The notes under the pieces were generated by a model. The model made no database searches and was not told the DNA's origin. It worked only from the letters and a program-made list of their open reading frames with translations. 64,000 bases of DNA, from contig NZ_FXZD01000009.1 of the NCBI RefSeq assembly GCF_900169145.1, forward strand, positions 1-64,000, given 5' to 3'. The position numbers were made by a program, and so were the translations under genes. This DNA is from Brevibacterium antiquum CNRZ 918. Lineage in GTDB: Bacteria > Actinomycetota > Actinomycetes > Actinomycetales > Brevibacteriaceae. Of this stretch, positions 54,916-62,657 are shown in pieces (the stretch's first letter is position 1; every line of letters starts with the position of its first letter).

Positions 54916-54954
54916 ACCCCCGCCAGCCCAGTGTTTCACTGGCCAGACGGGGGT
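54916..54954 (-). terminator. Intrinsic terminator of tRNA-Ser
   Basis: A stem of ACCCCCG/CGGGGGT (54916-54922 with 54948-54954) plus an inner CCAGTG/CACTGG arm with a 3-nt loop. On the minus strand it is followed by TTTTTC. Confidence 0.85.
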
Positions 54955-54966
54955 CATTCACAAACG

Positions 54967-55055
54967 CGGAGTCGGAGGGATTTGAACCCTCGGTCCCCAG
55001 TTCAAGGGACTTCACCTTAGCAGGGTGACGCTTTCGGCCGCTCAGCCACGACTCC
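54967..55055 (-). tRNA. tRNA-Ser (anticodon GCT)
   Basis: 89-nt class II tRNA on the minus strand. Acceptor arms GGAGTCG and CGACTCC pair perfectly. The anticodon stem TCACC/GGTGA frames CTGCTAA with anticodon GCT. A long variable arm (about 54996-55016 on plus) and a T arm with TTCAAAT follow. Discriminator G; CCA is not encoded. Confidence 0.95.
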
Positions 55056-55436
55056 AAATATTGATTCGATGCCTCTCAGTGAAGAGAGTCTCGAATCTGC
55101 AGTTCGCACTACGGGGAACAGCCTATGCGAAACCAACGGCGAAGAGCAAAGCGCGCACACAAAGTGTGGCCTTGATCATAAACCGGTTAGAGTCGGATCG
55201 CTGGATAAATGGGGACGGCGACCAGGATCCCCTGCCCGCATACACGCGAGTTCCAGCATTCATCAATCTACAGGCGTAAAATCGTTCTGAAGTGCTCTGC
55301 GGTCTGCTCTCTGACTGGTTTGGAAACGATGCTGCGGAGGTGCGCCCTGCGCTGGCATCGATCATGATGCGAGCCGAAGGTCAGCATCGTGAGCAACGCA
55401 CACTGCACGAGATGTCACCTACGAGGAGTTAAGAAC
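55056..55436. other. Region before the LCP gene, no gene
   Basis: 381 bp upstream of both tRNA-Ser and the LCP gene, AT-richer than average. It contains the inverted repeat CACAC-AAA-GTGTG at 55156-55168. It should hold promoters for both directions; I cannot place them with confidence. Confidence 0.4.
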
Positions 55437-57638
55437 TTGCCAGAGATTCCCCCTGACAAGCAAGGGCCGAATGGGAACGACCCCGATTCTCGCCCGGCTG
55501 GTCACCGTCTCCGCGCTTCTTCTCGTCCTCGATTCCGCGGCGATGCCACAGCCAGTGAGGATAAGTCGACTTCACTTCGTCCATCGTCGAACTCGCAGTC
55601 GAAGTCGCAACAGGCCTCTCCCCCGTCTCAGAACCCACCCGCGCAGTCTCAGAGTTCAGCCAGGTCGCACAACCCCGCCGATGCGAGTCGTCCCGCCTCC
55701 TCCACCTCACAGCAGCCGAGTTCCTCGAACAGTCAGTCGAAGGCACCGACACCTCGTCCAGTAGCACCACGCACTCGCCGCGAAGCACGGATGCTTCGAG
55801 CCGCAGGAGCCAGCGGAGCCTCCGCCGCAGGTGTGGCATCGGCCGCCGAGGCCCGGGAACACAACGCCGGCACACCGGAACAGACCGCCGCCACACCAGA
55901 ATCAACCCCCGACAACGCTGCCCAGCCCACCGATACACGCAACCGCGGCCCCGCCTCGGCGAGGGAATCAGCGGATGGAACCGCTGACGAAGAAGGCGCA
56001 GCACCGAGGCGCAGAGACCGCCGAGCGGACGAAACTGCAGACGCGGCGGAAAGCTCGCGCGCACGTCGCCATTCCTCGCGGGTCGGAGAAGCCTTCCCCA
56101 GCCTCGTCGGCTGGACCTCGCTGAGTACCCTGATCCCTGGCATCGGGCTGCTGCGCACACGATTCCGGCCTCTGGGCTTCATCCTGCTCGGCGGATTCGT
56201 CCTCACCTTCGTCATCGCCCTCCTCTACGTCCTCATCAAGGGACCGATCCGCGCATTCGGCACCGTCGTCTCAAGTCCGACGCTGCTGACCTTCCTCGCA
56301 ATCGCCCTCGCCATCATCGGTGTGATCTGGGTCCTCGTGATCGTGGTCTCCCATTTCGGGCTGCGCAAGGGGCACCGCTATGCCCCGTGGCAGAACAAGA
56401 TGGCCGGCGTGCTCGTCGTCTCTCTCGCCCTCATCATCGGCATTCCCTTCGGCGTCGGGTCTGTCTACGCCCGGGTCCAGGGCGATACGGTCTCGAACCT
56501 GTTCGGCGACAGCACAGGAGATGCCAAGAGCGCCGAAGACCTCTGGGCCGACAAACCCTACATCAACGTCTTCCTCATCGGTCGCGACAACGGTGATGAC
56601 CGCGAGGGCACACGTCCCGACACCATGCTCGTCGCCTCGATCGACACGAAGACGGGCAATACCGCACTGATCTCTGTGCCGCGCAACCTCGCGTTCCCGA
56701 TCTTCCCCGAAGGCAGCGAATTGGCGAAGACCTGGCCCGACGGATTCCGGCCCACGGGCCAATCGTCGGTCGACCTCATCAACTCCGTCTGGCAGTGGGG
56801 CGAGGAGAACAAAGACAACATCGGCGACACGCACGGCCTGGAACCGGGCATGTTCACCACGATGCAGGCAGTTGAGGGCTCACTCGGTCTCAACCTCGAC
56901 TACTGGGCGGCGGTCGATATGGCCGGATTCGAAGACGTCGTCGATGCCATCGGCGGCGTGAAGATCGACGTCGAACGTCCCATCCCCATGGGTGGCGGCA
57001 AGTCCATGTCCGGAGTCGCCAACGAGGTCTACGGCTGGGTCGATCCGGGCCCGCAGACGCTGAAGGGCAAGGACGCTCTCTGGTACGTGCGGTCGCGTGA
57101 AGGCAGTGACAACTACGACCGCATGTGCCGTCAGCAGCGCATGATCAAGACCACCCTCGATCAGATCAACCCACGCGAACTCGCCACGGCGTACCCCAAG
57201 CTCGCGAACTCGGCGACCAAGAACATCGCCACCTCGATTCCGCAGAACGAGGTCCCGGCCTTCATCGAACTCGCGATCGCCATGCAGAAGGGCGACGTCA
57301 CGACGGTGCAGATCAACAATGATGTCACCCCCACCTACAACCCCGACTTCGACGTCCTCCACAAGTGGATCCTCGGTGAGGTCAAGGGCGCGTCGAAGGG
57401 TGAAGCGACGCCCAAACCCACCAATACTGCAGGCACGGACAAGAAGGACGAGTCCGCCAAGGACCAGCCCAAGGACGAAGCTTCCACGGAGGGGCCTACC
57501 GGCGAAGGCAGCCAGGACGGCGCCGAGGAAACCCAGCCGGGTGAGCCCAATGCCCAGGGCAAGTGCTACCCGAAGGGGTTCAAGCCCGGCGACGACTTCC
57601 CCGGCTATCCAGGCCCGGGAGCCGGAGATGAAGAGTGA
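55437..57638 (+). CDS. LytR-CpsA-Psr (LCP) family cell-wall ligase
   Basis: 733-aa membrane protein. Residues 1-220 are a long cytoplasmic Ser/Gln/Pro/Ala-rich, low-complexity region. Three hydrophobic helices follow (about 247-267, 282-305 and 323-345). The extracellular LCP domain starts near 376 (INVFLIGRDNGDDREGTRPD) with the expected Asp and Arg residues, then NTALISVPRNL, and LWYVRSREGSDNYDRMCRQQ around 555. The last 90 residues are Lys/Asp/Glu/Pro-rich. LCP enzymes attach polyprenyl-linked glycopolymers to peptidoglycan. TTG 55437 has AGGAG (55424-55428) 8 nt upstream; a GTG at 55389 lies before it. Confidence 0.88.
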   Translation: MPEIPPDKQGPNGNDPDSRPAGHRLRASSRPRFRGDATASEDKSTSLRPSSNSQSKSQQASPPSQNPPAQSQSSARSHNPADASRPASSTSQQPSSSNSQSKAPTPRPVAPRTRREARMLRAAGASGASAAGVASAAEAREHNAGTPEQTAATPESTPDNAAQPTDTRNRGPASARESADGTADEEGAAPRRRDRRADETADAAESSRARRHSSRVGEAFPSLVGWTSLSTLIPGIGLLRTRFRPLGFILLGGFVLTFVIALLYVLIKGPIRAFGTVVSSPTLLTFLAIALAIIGVIWVLVIVVSHFGLRKGHRYAPWQNKMAGVLVVSLALIIGIPFGVGSVYARVQGDTVSNLFGDSTGDAKSAEDLWADKPYINVFLIGRDNGDDREGTRPDTMLVASIDTKTGNTALISVPRNLAFPIFPEGSELAKTWPDGFRPTGQSSVDLINSVWQWGEENKDNIGDTHGLEPGMFTTMQAVEGSLGLNLDYWAAVDMAGFEDVVDAIGGVKIDVERPIPMGGGKSMSGVANEVYGWVDPGPQTLKGKDALWYVRSREGSDNYDRMCRQQRMIKTTLDQINPRELATAYPKLANSATKNIATSIPQNEVPAFIELAIAMQKGDVTTVQINNDVTPTYNPDFDVLHKWILGEVKGASKGEATPKPTNTAGTDKKDESAKDQPKDEASTEGPTGEGSQDGAEETQPGEPNAQGKCYPKGFKPGDDFPGYPGPGAGDEE

Positions 57639-59956
57639 CGACTTCCTCACCACATTCGGGAACCAGCAGCTCAGCTGAGACGAACGTTTCCGCCTCGGAC
57701 CTTCTTGACGCGCAGGCACACTCGGTCGCAATCATCGGCGCCGGACCTCGCGGGCTCTCGATCCTCGAGAGGCTCGTCGCTCTCTCAGCCGAACGGTTCC
57801 TAGGCGCAGACACCCCGCCCACCATCGTCGTCCATCTCATCGATCCCTACCCGCCAGGTGCAGGGATCGTGTGGCGTACGGATCAGCCCGAGACCCTGCT
57901 GATGAACACGACAATCGCCGAGCAGACGATCTTCCCCGACTCCAGCTGTTCCTTCGCCTCATCCGGCGCGCCGCGCGTCTCCTCCGACGACACGGCCGAT
58001 CGTTTCGACGCAGGCGGCATGTCCGATCGTTTCGGTCCCTCTATGGCTCAGTGGTATCGCAATGAGGGCGGAACAGATCCCGTCGATGCGACGTTCCCCA
58101 GCCGGACTCTCTACGGCCGCTATCTGCGCGACGCCTATGCTCGCATCCGCGACACGGCACCCGATTTCTTCAAGATCGTCGAGCACCCGACGACAGTCGA
58201 ATCGGTCATCGATCTGCCGCCGGTCGAACCTCTGGGCCACACGTCCACAGATCCCGAAACCGTGCCGCCGCAACTGGTCCGCTGCGAGGACGGAACGGCC
58301 ATCATCGCCTCCGCCGTCGTCCTCGCCGTCGGCCACATCCCCAGCGCTCAGACCGAGGAACGTGCCCGACTCTCAGCCTTCGCACAACGCACCGGCGGAC
58401 GCTACATCCCACAAGGTCTGCCGGCGGAAGCTCCCGTCGCCGAGGTGGCACCCGGTAACCGTGTCATCGTCCGTGGCATGGGACTGAACTACTTCGACCT
58501 GCAGACATTGTTCACCCACGAACGTGGGGGCCGCTTCGACCCAGACCCCGACATTGCGGGCGAACTCCGCTATGTGCGCAGCGGTGAGGAACCTCGCCTG
58601 CTGCTCGGCTCACGCCGTGGCGTCCCCTACCGCAGCAAGCCCATCTGCCCGGCCCACCCTCGCTCAGCCTGGCCCCTGCGCTACTTCACGCGGGAGAACA
58701 TCGCACTGCTGGCTGGCCTCGATGACCTCGACGATCTCGACAGCGACCGCAAGGCGGGAGCACGTTTCAACGACCAGCTATGGCCGCTCATCTTGGCCGA
58801 TCTCCGCCTCGCCTACTACAGCACCCTGTCCCGGATCCGTCCTGAAGCGTTCGCCGGTGACCCCGGTCAGTTGCGTGAGGCCATCGCCGAGGCGGTGTCC
58901 CGACACCTGACCAGGCGGACCTGGCGGGAGACCCACCCGGAGTCACGCGAGTCTGCCGAAGCGCACGCTGGGGACACGGACGCTGCCGGGTCGCGGCAGC
59001 GCGAAGCCGCCGAGGCTGCACGTCAGGGCCGTGTCACCCGTGAGGCTTTCGCGTGGTCTGAGATCGAGGAGAGCCTCGTCCCCGACCCCGCTCACCGCAT
59101 GTCACTGCATGAGCTGCTCAACCCTCTTGAGGGACGACAGTTCGGCAGCCGGGGGCCCAGGGAGGCGAATTCCCTGCACGAGTGGATGCTCGACTTCCTC
59201 CGCAACGACCTCCACGATTCTCTGGCCGGCACCGAAGGCAGTGCCGAGAAGTCGCTGTTCACCGTGCTCTGGCAGTCTCGGCTGCTGCTCAAAGAGCTCA
59301 TCGTGGCCGGCCATATCGACCGGGTCAGCATCGATATGGAGATCTGTGGTTGGTTCGAAAGCTTCGTCTCCGGCATCTGCGACGGTCCTCCCCCTCAGCG
59401 CATTGCTGAACTTCTCGCTCTGGCCGAAGCAGGCCTCGTCGAATTCATCGGCCCGGACATGCGCATTGAGGCTAATCCCGATGTCGCCGCACCGGCAGGT
59501 ACCGGCGGCACACAAGCAGGTAGGGGCGGCGCACCGGCAGCCAGCGGCACTACGTTAGCGGTCGGGGATCCGTTGCCGCAGATCTTCACGGTCACCTCGG
59601 CGCAGGTCACGGGTGGCATCACGGGAAGCGTCGTCATAGATGCTGCTTCACCGACGAACGCCGTGTCCCGGGCCGCAGATGTGCTGATACACGGGATGGT
59701 CGAACGTGGCCAGCTCACACCCGCACGTCTGACCTTGGACGACGGACGTGAGAAGTTCCTCAGCGGACTGGCGCTCACGCCGCGGCCCTACCGCACGATC
59801 GATGTCGAAGGCGCCGTTCACCCTCGCCGTTTCGCGCTGTCCATTCAGCTCTCCTCCGTCCAGTGGGGATTGGCGATCGCAGCAAATCCCAATACGAACG
59901 CAGCAACACTGAATGACTCCCACGCCGCAGCAACAGCGATTCTCGACCTCATCTGA
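57635..59956 (+). CDS. FAD/NAD(P)-binding domain protein
   Basis: 773-aa protein. The N-terminal Rossmann motif is SVAIIGAGPRGLSILERL (about 30-47) followed by HLIDPYPPGAGIVWR and MNTTIAEQTIFPD, the pattern of the FAD-NAD(P)-binding family (Pfam NAD_binding_9). The middle contains RVIVRGMGLNYFDLQTLF, a second dinucleotide region. The C-terminal half is helical and unfamiliar, with charged Ala-rich stretches near 440-470. GTG 57635 overlaps the LCP stop by 4 nt (GTGA), so both proteins are made together. Substrate unknown; a role in modification of an envelope component is a guess from that coupling. Confidence 0.8.
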   Translation: MTTSSPHSGTSSSAETNVSASDLLDAQAHSVAIIGAGPRGLSILERLVALSAERFLGADTPPTIVVHLIDPYPPGAGIVWRTDQPETLLMNTTIAEQTIFPDSSCSFASSGAPRVSSDDTADRFDAGGMSDRFGPSMAQWYRNEGGTDPVDATFPSRTLYGRYLRDAYARIRDTAPDFFKIVEHPTTVESVIDLPPVEPLGHTSTDPETVPPQLVRCEDGTAIIASAVVLAVGHIPSAQTEERARLSAFAQRTGGRYIPQGLPAEAPVAEVAPGNRVIVRGMGLNYFDLQTLFTHERGGRFDPDPDIAGELRYVRSGEEPRLLLGSRRGVPYRSKPICPAHPRSAWPLRYFTRENIALLAGLDDLDDLDSDRKAGARFNDQLWPLILADLRLAYYSTLSRIRPEAFAGDPGQLREAIAEAVSRHLTRRTWRETHPESRESAEAHAGDTDAAGSRQREAAEAARQGRVTREAFAWSEIEESLVPDPAHRMSLHELLNPLEGRQFGSRGPREANSLHEWMLDFLRNDLHDSLAGTEGSAEKSLFTVLWQSRLLLKELIVAGHIDRVSIDMEICGWFESFVSGICDGPPPQRIAELLALAEAGLVEFIGPDMRIEANPDVAAPAGTGGTQAGRGGAPAASGTTLAVGDPLPQIFTVTSAQVTGGITGSVVIDAASPTNAVSRAADVLIHGMVERGQLTPARLTLDDGREKFLSGLALTPRPYRTIDVEGAVHPRRFALSIQLSSVQWGLAIAANPNTNAATLNDSHAAATAILDLI

Positions 59957-60093
59957 GGCACACGCAGGCGGCACATGCCCTGAGGGATGCTGAGCAGGGC
60001 CGAGCAATGTGGAGCAGGGCCGAGCAGCGTGGCGCGGGTCTGAGCGCTCGGAGTCAGGCTAAGTGCTCTGAATCAGATTGAGTTGGTTGCAAA
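59957..60093. other. Imperfect direct repeats, no gene
   Basis: Three degenerate copies of a GAGCAGGGCCGAGCA-like unit lie at about 59993-60035. No gene is visible; the stretch separates the FAD protein stop from the large inverted repeat. Confidence 0.45.
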
Positions 60094-60155
60094 CAGCTCG
60101 ATCGAAGTTTCAGAGCTCTACTTTAAACGTGAGCTCTGAAACTTCGATCAAGCTG
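60094..60155. terminator. 25-bp inverted repeat between convergent genes
   Basis: 60094-60118 pairs with 60131-60155 over 25 bp with a single mismatch; the inner 19 bp (60100-60118 with 60131-60149) are perfect. The loop is 12 nt. It is the longest perfect stem of the window and probably ends transcripts from both sides, although no long T-run follows. Confidence 0.75.
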
Positions 60156-60248
60156 CTTCTCCGAACAATCCTCATGACGCCTCCCAGAGGCCCCACCACT
60201 AGTCAGCGGTGGGCGCCCTCAAAGCTGCGGGGGCTCCTACGCGCCCAC

Positions 60249-62657
60249 CTATGCGTCGGCCATCTGGAGAGCGGCTTCGGGCTTCGTGGTGCGGGCACGC
60301 ACAATCGCGAGCAGTGACATCACGACTCCGATGATCGCCCAGGCCAGCAGGCCACCATAGGCAGCCCCCACCCCGGTGGTCCCGGCGGTGATCGCGGAGA
60401 AGCCATTCATCGCGGGCGTCAACGGGAGGATCGGAGCGAGGAAGTCGAAGAACTGCGGCACCGCGCCGATCGTCCGGCCGGCGACTGCGAGGACCACAGC
60501 GATCACCGACAGGAACCTGCCCACGCCGCCGAACCAGGCCACCAAGGCGAAGTTGAGCACCATGAACACCAGTGCGGAGACGAACGTCAGGACGGCGATG
60601 TCGAAGCCTTGGACGGCACCGATGTCCAACACGCTCACCGCCAGGATCGACAGCACCAGTGCCTGCAGCAGTCCCACGATCACGCCCGGCACCAGACCGC
60701 GCAGCCAGACCGCCACCGAGGACTTCGTCGACAACAGGGTCGAGGCCGGGATCGGCTTGAGCACCGTGTAGGTGACGAGTCCGCCGACCCACAGTGCGAG
60801 CATGATGAGCAGCGCGAGCGTCGAACCCTGCAGCACATCGCTCGGCGAGTCTGAGCTCGGCGCCTTGATGTTCGCCGAGGCGACGGTGGAGAGCTTGTCG
60901 CGCTCCGGAGCCGAATACGAGGGAACTTGGTCCGCGCCCTTCTTCACACCGTCGGCGAACTTCCCGACTCCCTCCGAATACTTGTCTGTGCCCTCGGCCA
61001 GGGTGTCCAGCCCGGCCGCGAGATCAGAGGTGCCGGTGGCAGCGGTGGAGACACCGGTGGTGTACTTGTCGAGGCCGGTCGCGAAGTCGCCGAGTCCGTC
61101 GGAGAGCTGTCCTGCGCCGTCGTCGAGTTCGCTCGAACCATCGGCTACCTGGGCGATGCCGTCGCTGAGCTCTGGCATTCCGTCGGCGAGTTTCTGGTTG
61201 CCTTCGGCGACACCGGAGGCACCTTCACGCAGACCCTTCGAGGCTTCGAGCAGCTTCGGGGCGTTCTTCGAGATGTCCTCCATGCCCTTGGTGAGTTCGC
61301 CGAGGCCGTCTTCGAGGCCCTTGACGAACTTGCTCATGCCGTCGCTGAGTTCACCGGCACCGTCGGCCAGCTTGTCCGCACCTCCGAGCAGTGACTGCCC
61401 GTCCTGCTTCTGCTCCAGGCCGTCGACGGCGCTGTTCAGTCCCCCCGAGGTGCCATTGAGCAGCCCCTGAGCGTAGGCCTGCTCCATGCCCTGACAGACT
61501 GCATCGGGTGTGCCCGGCTGGCAGAGTCCGGCCCTCGCCTGCTCGGCTTGGTCCTTGGACATCAGGCGTGCCGACACGAGGTCATCCAGGCCGGTCACGG
61601 TTCCACTCTTGGCGAGCTGATCGGCCTGGTCGGCGCCCTTCTGAAGACCGTCTCGATACTGGCCGAGCCCCGAGGACAGGCCCTCGGCACCCTCGGAAAC
61701 GCCCTGGGCGCCCTTATCGAGGTCCTTGCCGCCCTTGACGAGCTCGTCGATTCCGCCCTCGCCGGAGCCGGAGTCACCGGAATCGGCGAAGCCCTTGATG
61801 ATCTGATCGATCGACTTCGTGTACTCGTCGACTCCCCCGGAGAGCTCTCCGGCACCGTCGGCCAGCTTCTGCGTGCTGTCGGGCAGATCCGCGGTCGACT
61901 TCTTCAGCTCCTGCAGTCCGCCCGAGAGTTCGGACGTGCCCTTCGACAGTTCGCCGGCGCCCTGGGACAGATCCCCGGCGCCCTTGTTGAGCTCGGCTCC
62001 GGACGCGTCGAGCTTCTCCATACCATCGGAGAGTTCGCCCGCACCGCTGGCGGACTTCTTCGTGCCCTCTGCCAAGCCCTCGGCTCCGTTGTCGAGTTCG
62101 CCGGCGGCGTCCCCGAGGTCCTTCATCTGGTCGCCGATCTCGTTGAAGCCGACATAGATGTTGTCGAGATAGGTCTCGGTCATCTTCGTGTTGAAGGTCG
62201 TCCGTGCCACCCCAGCCACTGACTGCGCGATCTGGGTGTCGGCGGCCGGAGCGACACCGGAGACGTCGACGTCGAGCTGCGTCTGAGTCGCGGACTTGGC
62301 GTCGCTGACCGAGGTCACAGCCCGGGAGAAGCCCTCGGGGATCGTCAAGGTCGCGGCGTAGGACCCGTCGGACATGCCGTTCTCGGCATCTTCTTCATCG
62401 GTGATGACCCAATGGATATTGTTGTCCTCTTCGCCCACGAGCCCACTGGTGAGCTGCCGGCCGATCGGCACGGTCTCACCATCAACCTCGGCGCCGTCAT
62501 CATTGTTGACGATCGCGGCCTCGATTGTGTCGAGGCGGTCGGTGCTGTTCCACGTGGCCATGATGAATCCGGCGGCCACGATGATCGGGATGAGCACCAG
62601 GCCGAAAAGGGACAGCCAGGTCACGGGCCGTTTCGAGTTCGCACGTTCGAGTCTCAC
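60249..62657 (-). CDS. YhgE/Pip family membrane protein
   Basis: 802-aa protein of the YhgE/phage-infection-protein family, which ends in an ABC-2-type permease unit. Residues 1-30 hold the first helix (LFGLVLIPIIVAAGFIMATW), then AIVNNDDGAEVDGETVPIG. Residues 170-590 are extracellular and made of repeats of the type GAGELSDGMEKL, GAGDLSQGAGEL and so on. Five or six helices follow in the last 200 residues (LALLIMLALWVGGLVTYTVL, FLAPILPLTPAMNGFSAI). Its ATG overlaps the stop of the MmpL gene by 4 nt (ATGA). Relatives act in secretion or envelope export; the ATPase partner is usually separate. Confidence 0.9.
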   Translation of the reverse strand: MRLERANSKRPVTWLSLFGLVLIPIIVAAGFIMATWNSTDRLDTIEAAIVNNDDGAEVDGETVPIGRQLTSGLVGEEDNNIHWVITDEEDAENGMSDGSYAATLTIPEGFSRAVTSVSDAKSATQTQLDVDVSGVAPAADTQIAQSVAGVARTTFNTKMTETYLDNIYVGFNEIGDQMKDLGDAAGELDNGAEGLAEGTKKSASGAGELSDGMEKLDASGAELNKGAGDLSQGAGELSKGTSELSGGLQELKKSTADLPDSTQKLADGAGELSGGVDEYTKSIDQIIKGFADSGDSGSGEGGIDELVKGGKDLDKGAQGVSEGAEGLSSGLGQYRDGLQKGADQADQLAKSGTVTGLDDLVSARLMSKDQAEQARAGLCQPGTPDAVCQGMEQAYAQGLLNGTSGGLNSAVDGLEQKQDGQSLLGGADKLADGAGELSDGMSKFVKGLEDGLGELTKGMEDISKNAPKLLEASKGLREGASGVAEGNQKLADGMPELSDGIAQVADGSSELDDGAGQLSDGLGDFATGLDKYTTGVSTAATGTSDLAAGLDTLAEGTDKYSEGVGKFADGVKKGADQVPSYSAPERDKLSTVASANIKAPSSDSPSDVLQGSTLALLIMLALWVGGLVTYTVLKPIPASTLLSTKSSVAVWLRGLVPGVIVGLLQALVLSILAVSVLDIGAVQGFDIAVLTFVSALVFMVLNFALVAWFGGVGRFLSVIAVVLAVAGRTIGAVPQFFDFLAPILPLTPAMNGFSAITAGTTGVGAAYGGLLAWAIIGVVMSLLAIVRARTTKPEAALQMADA

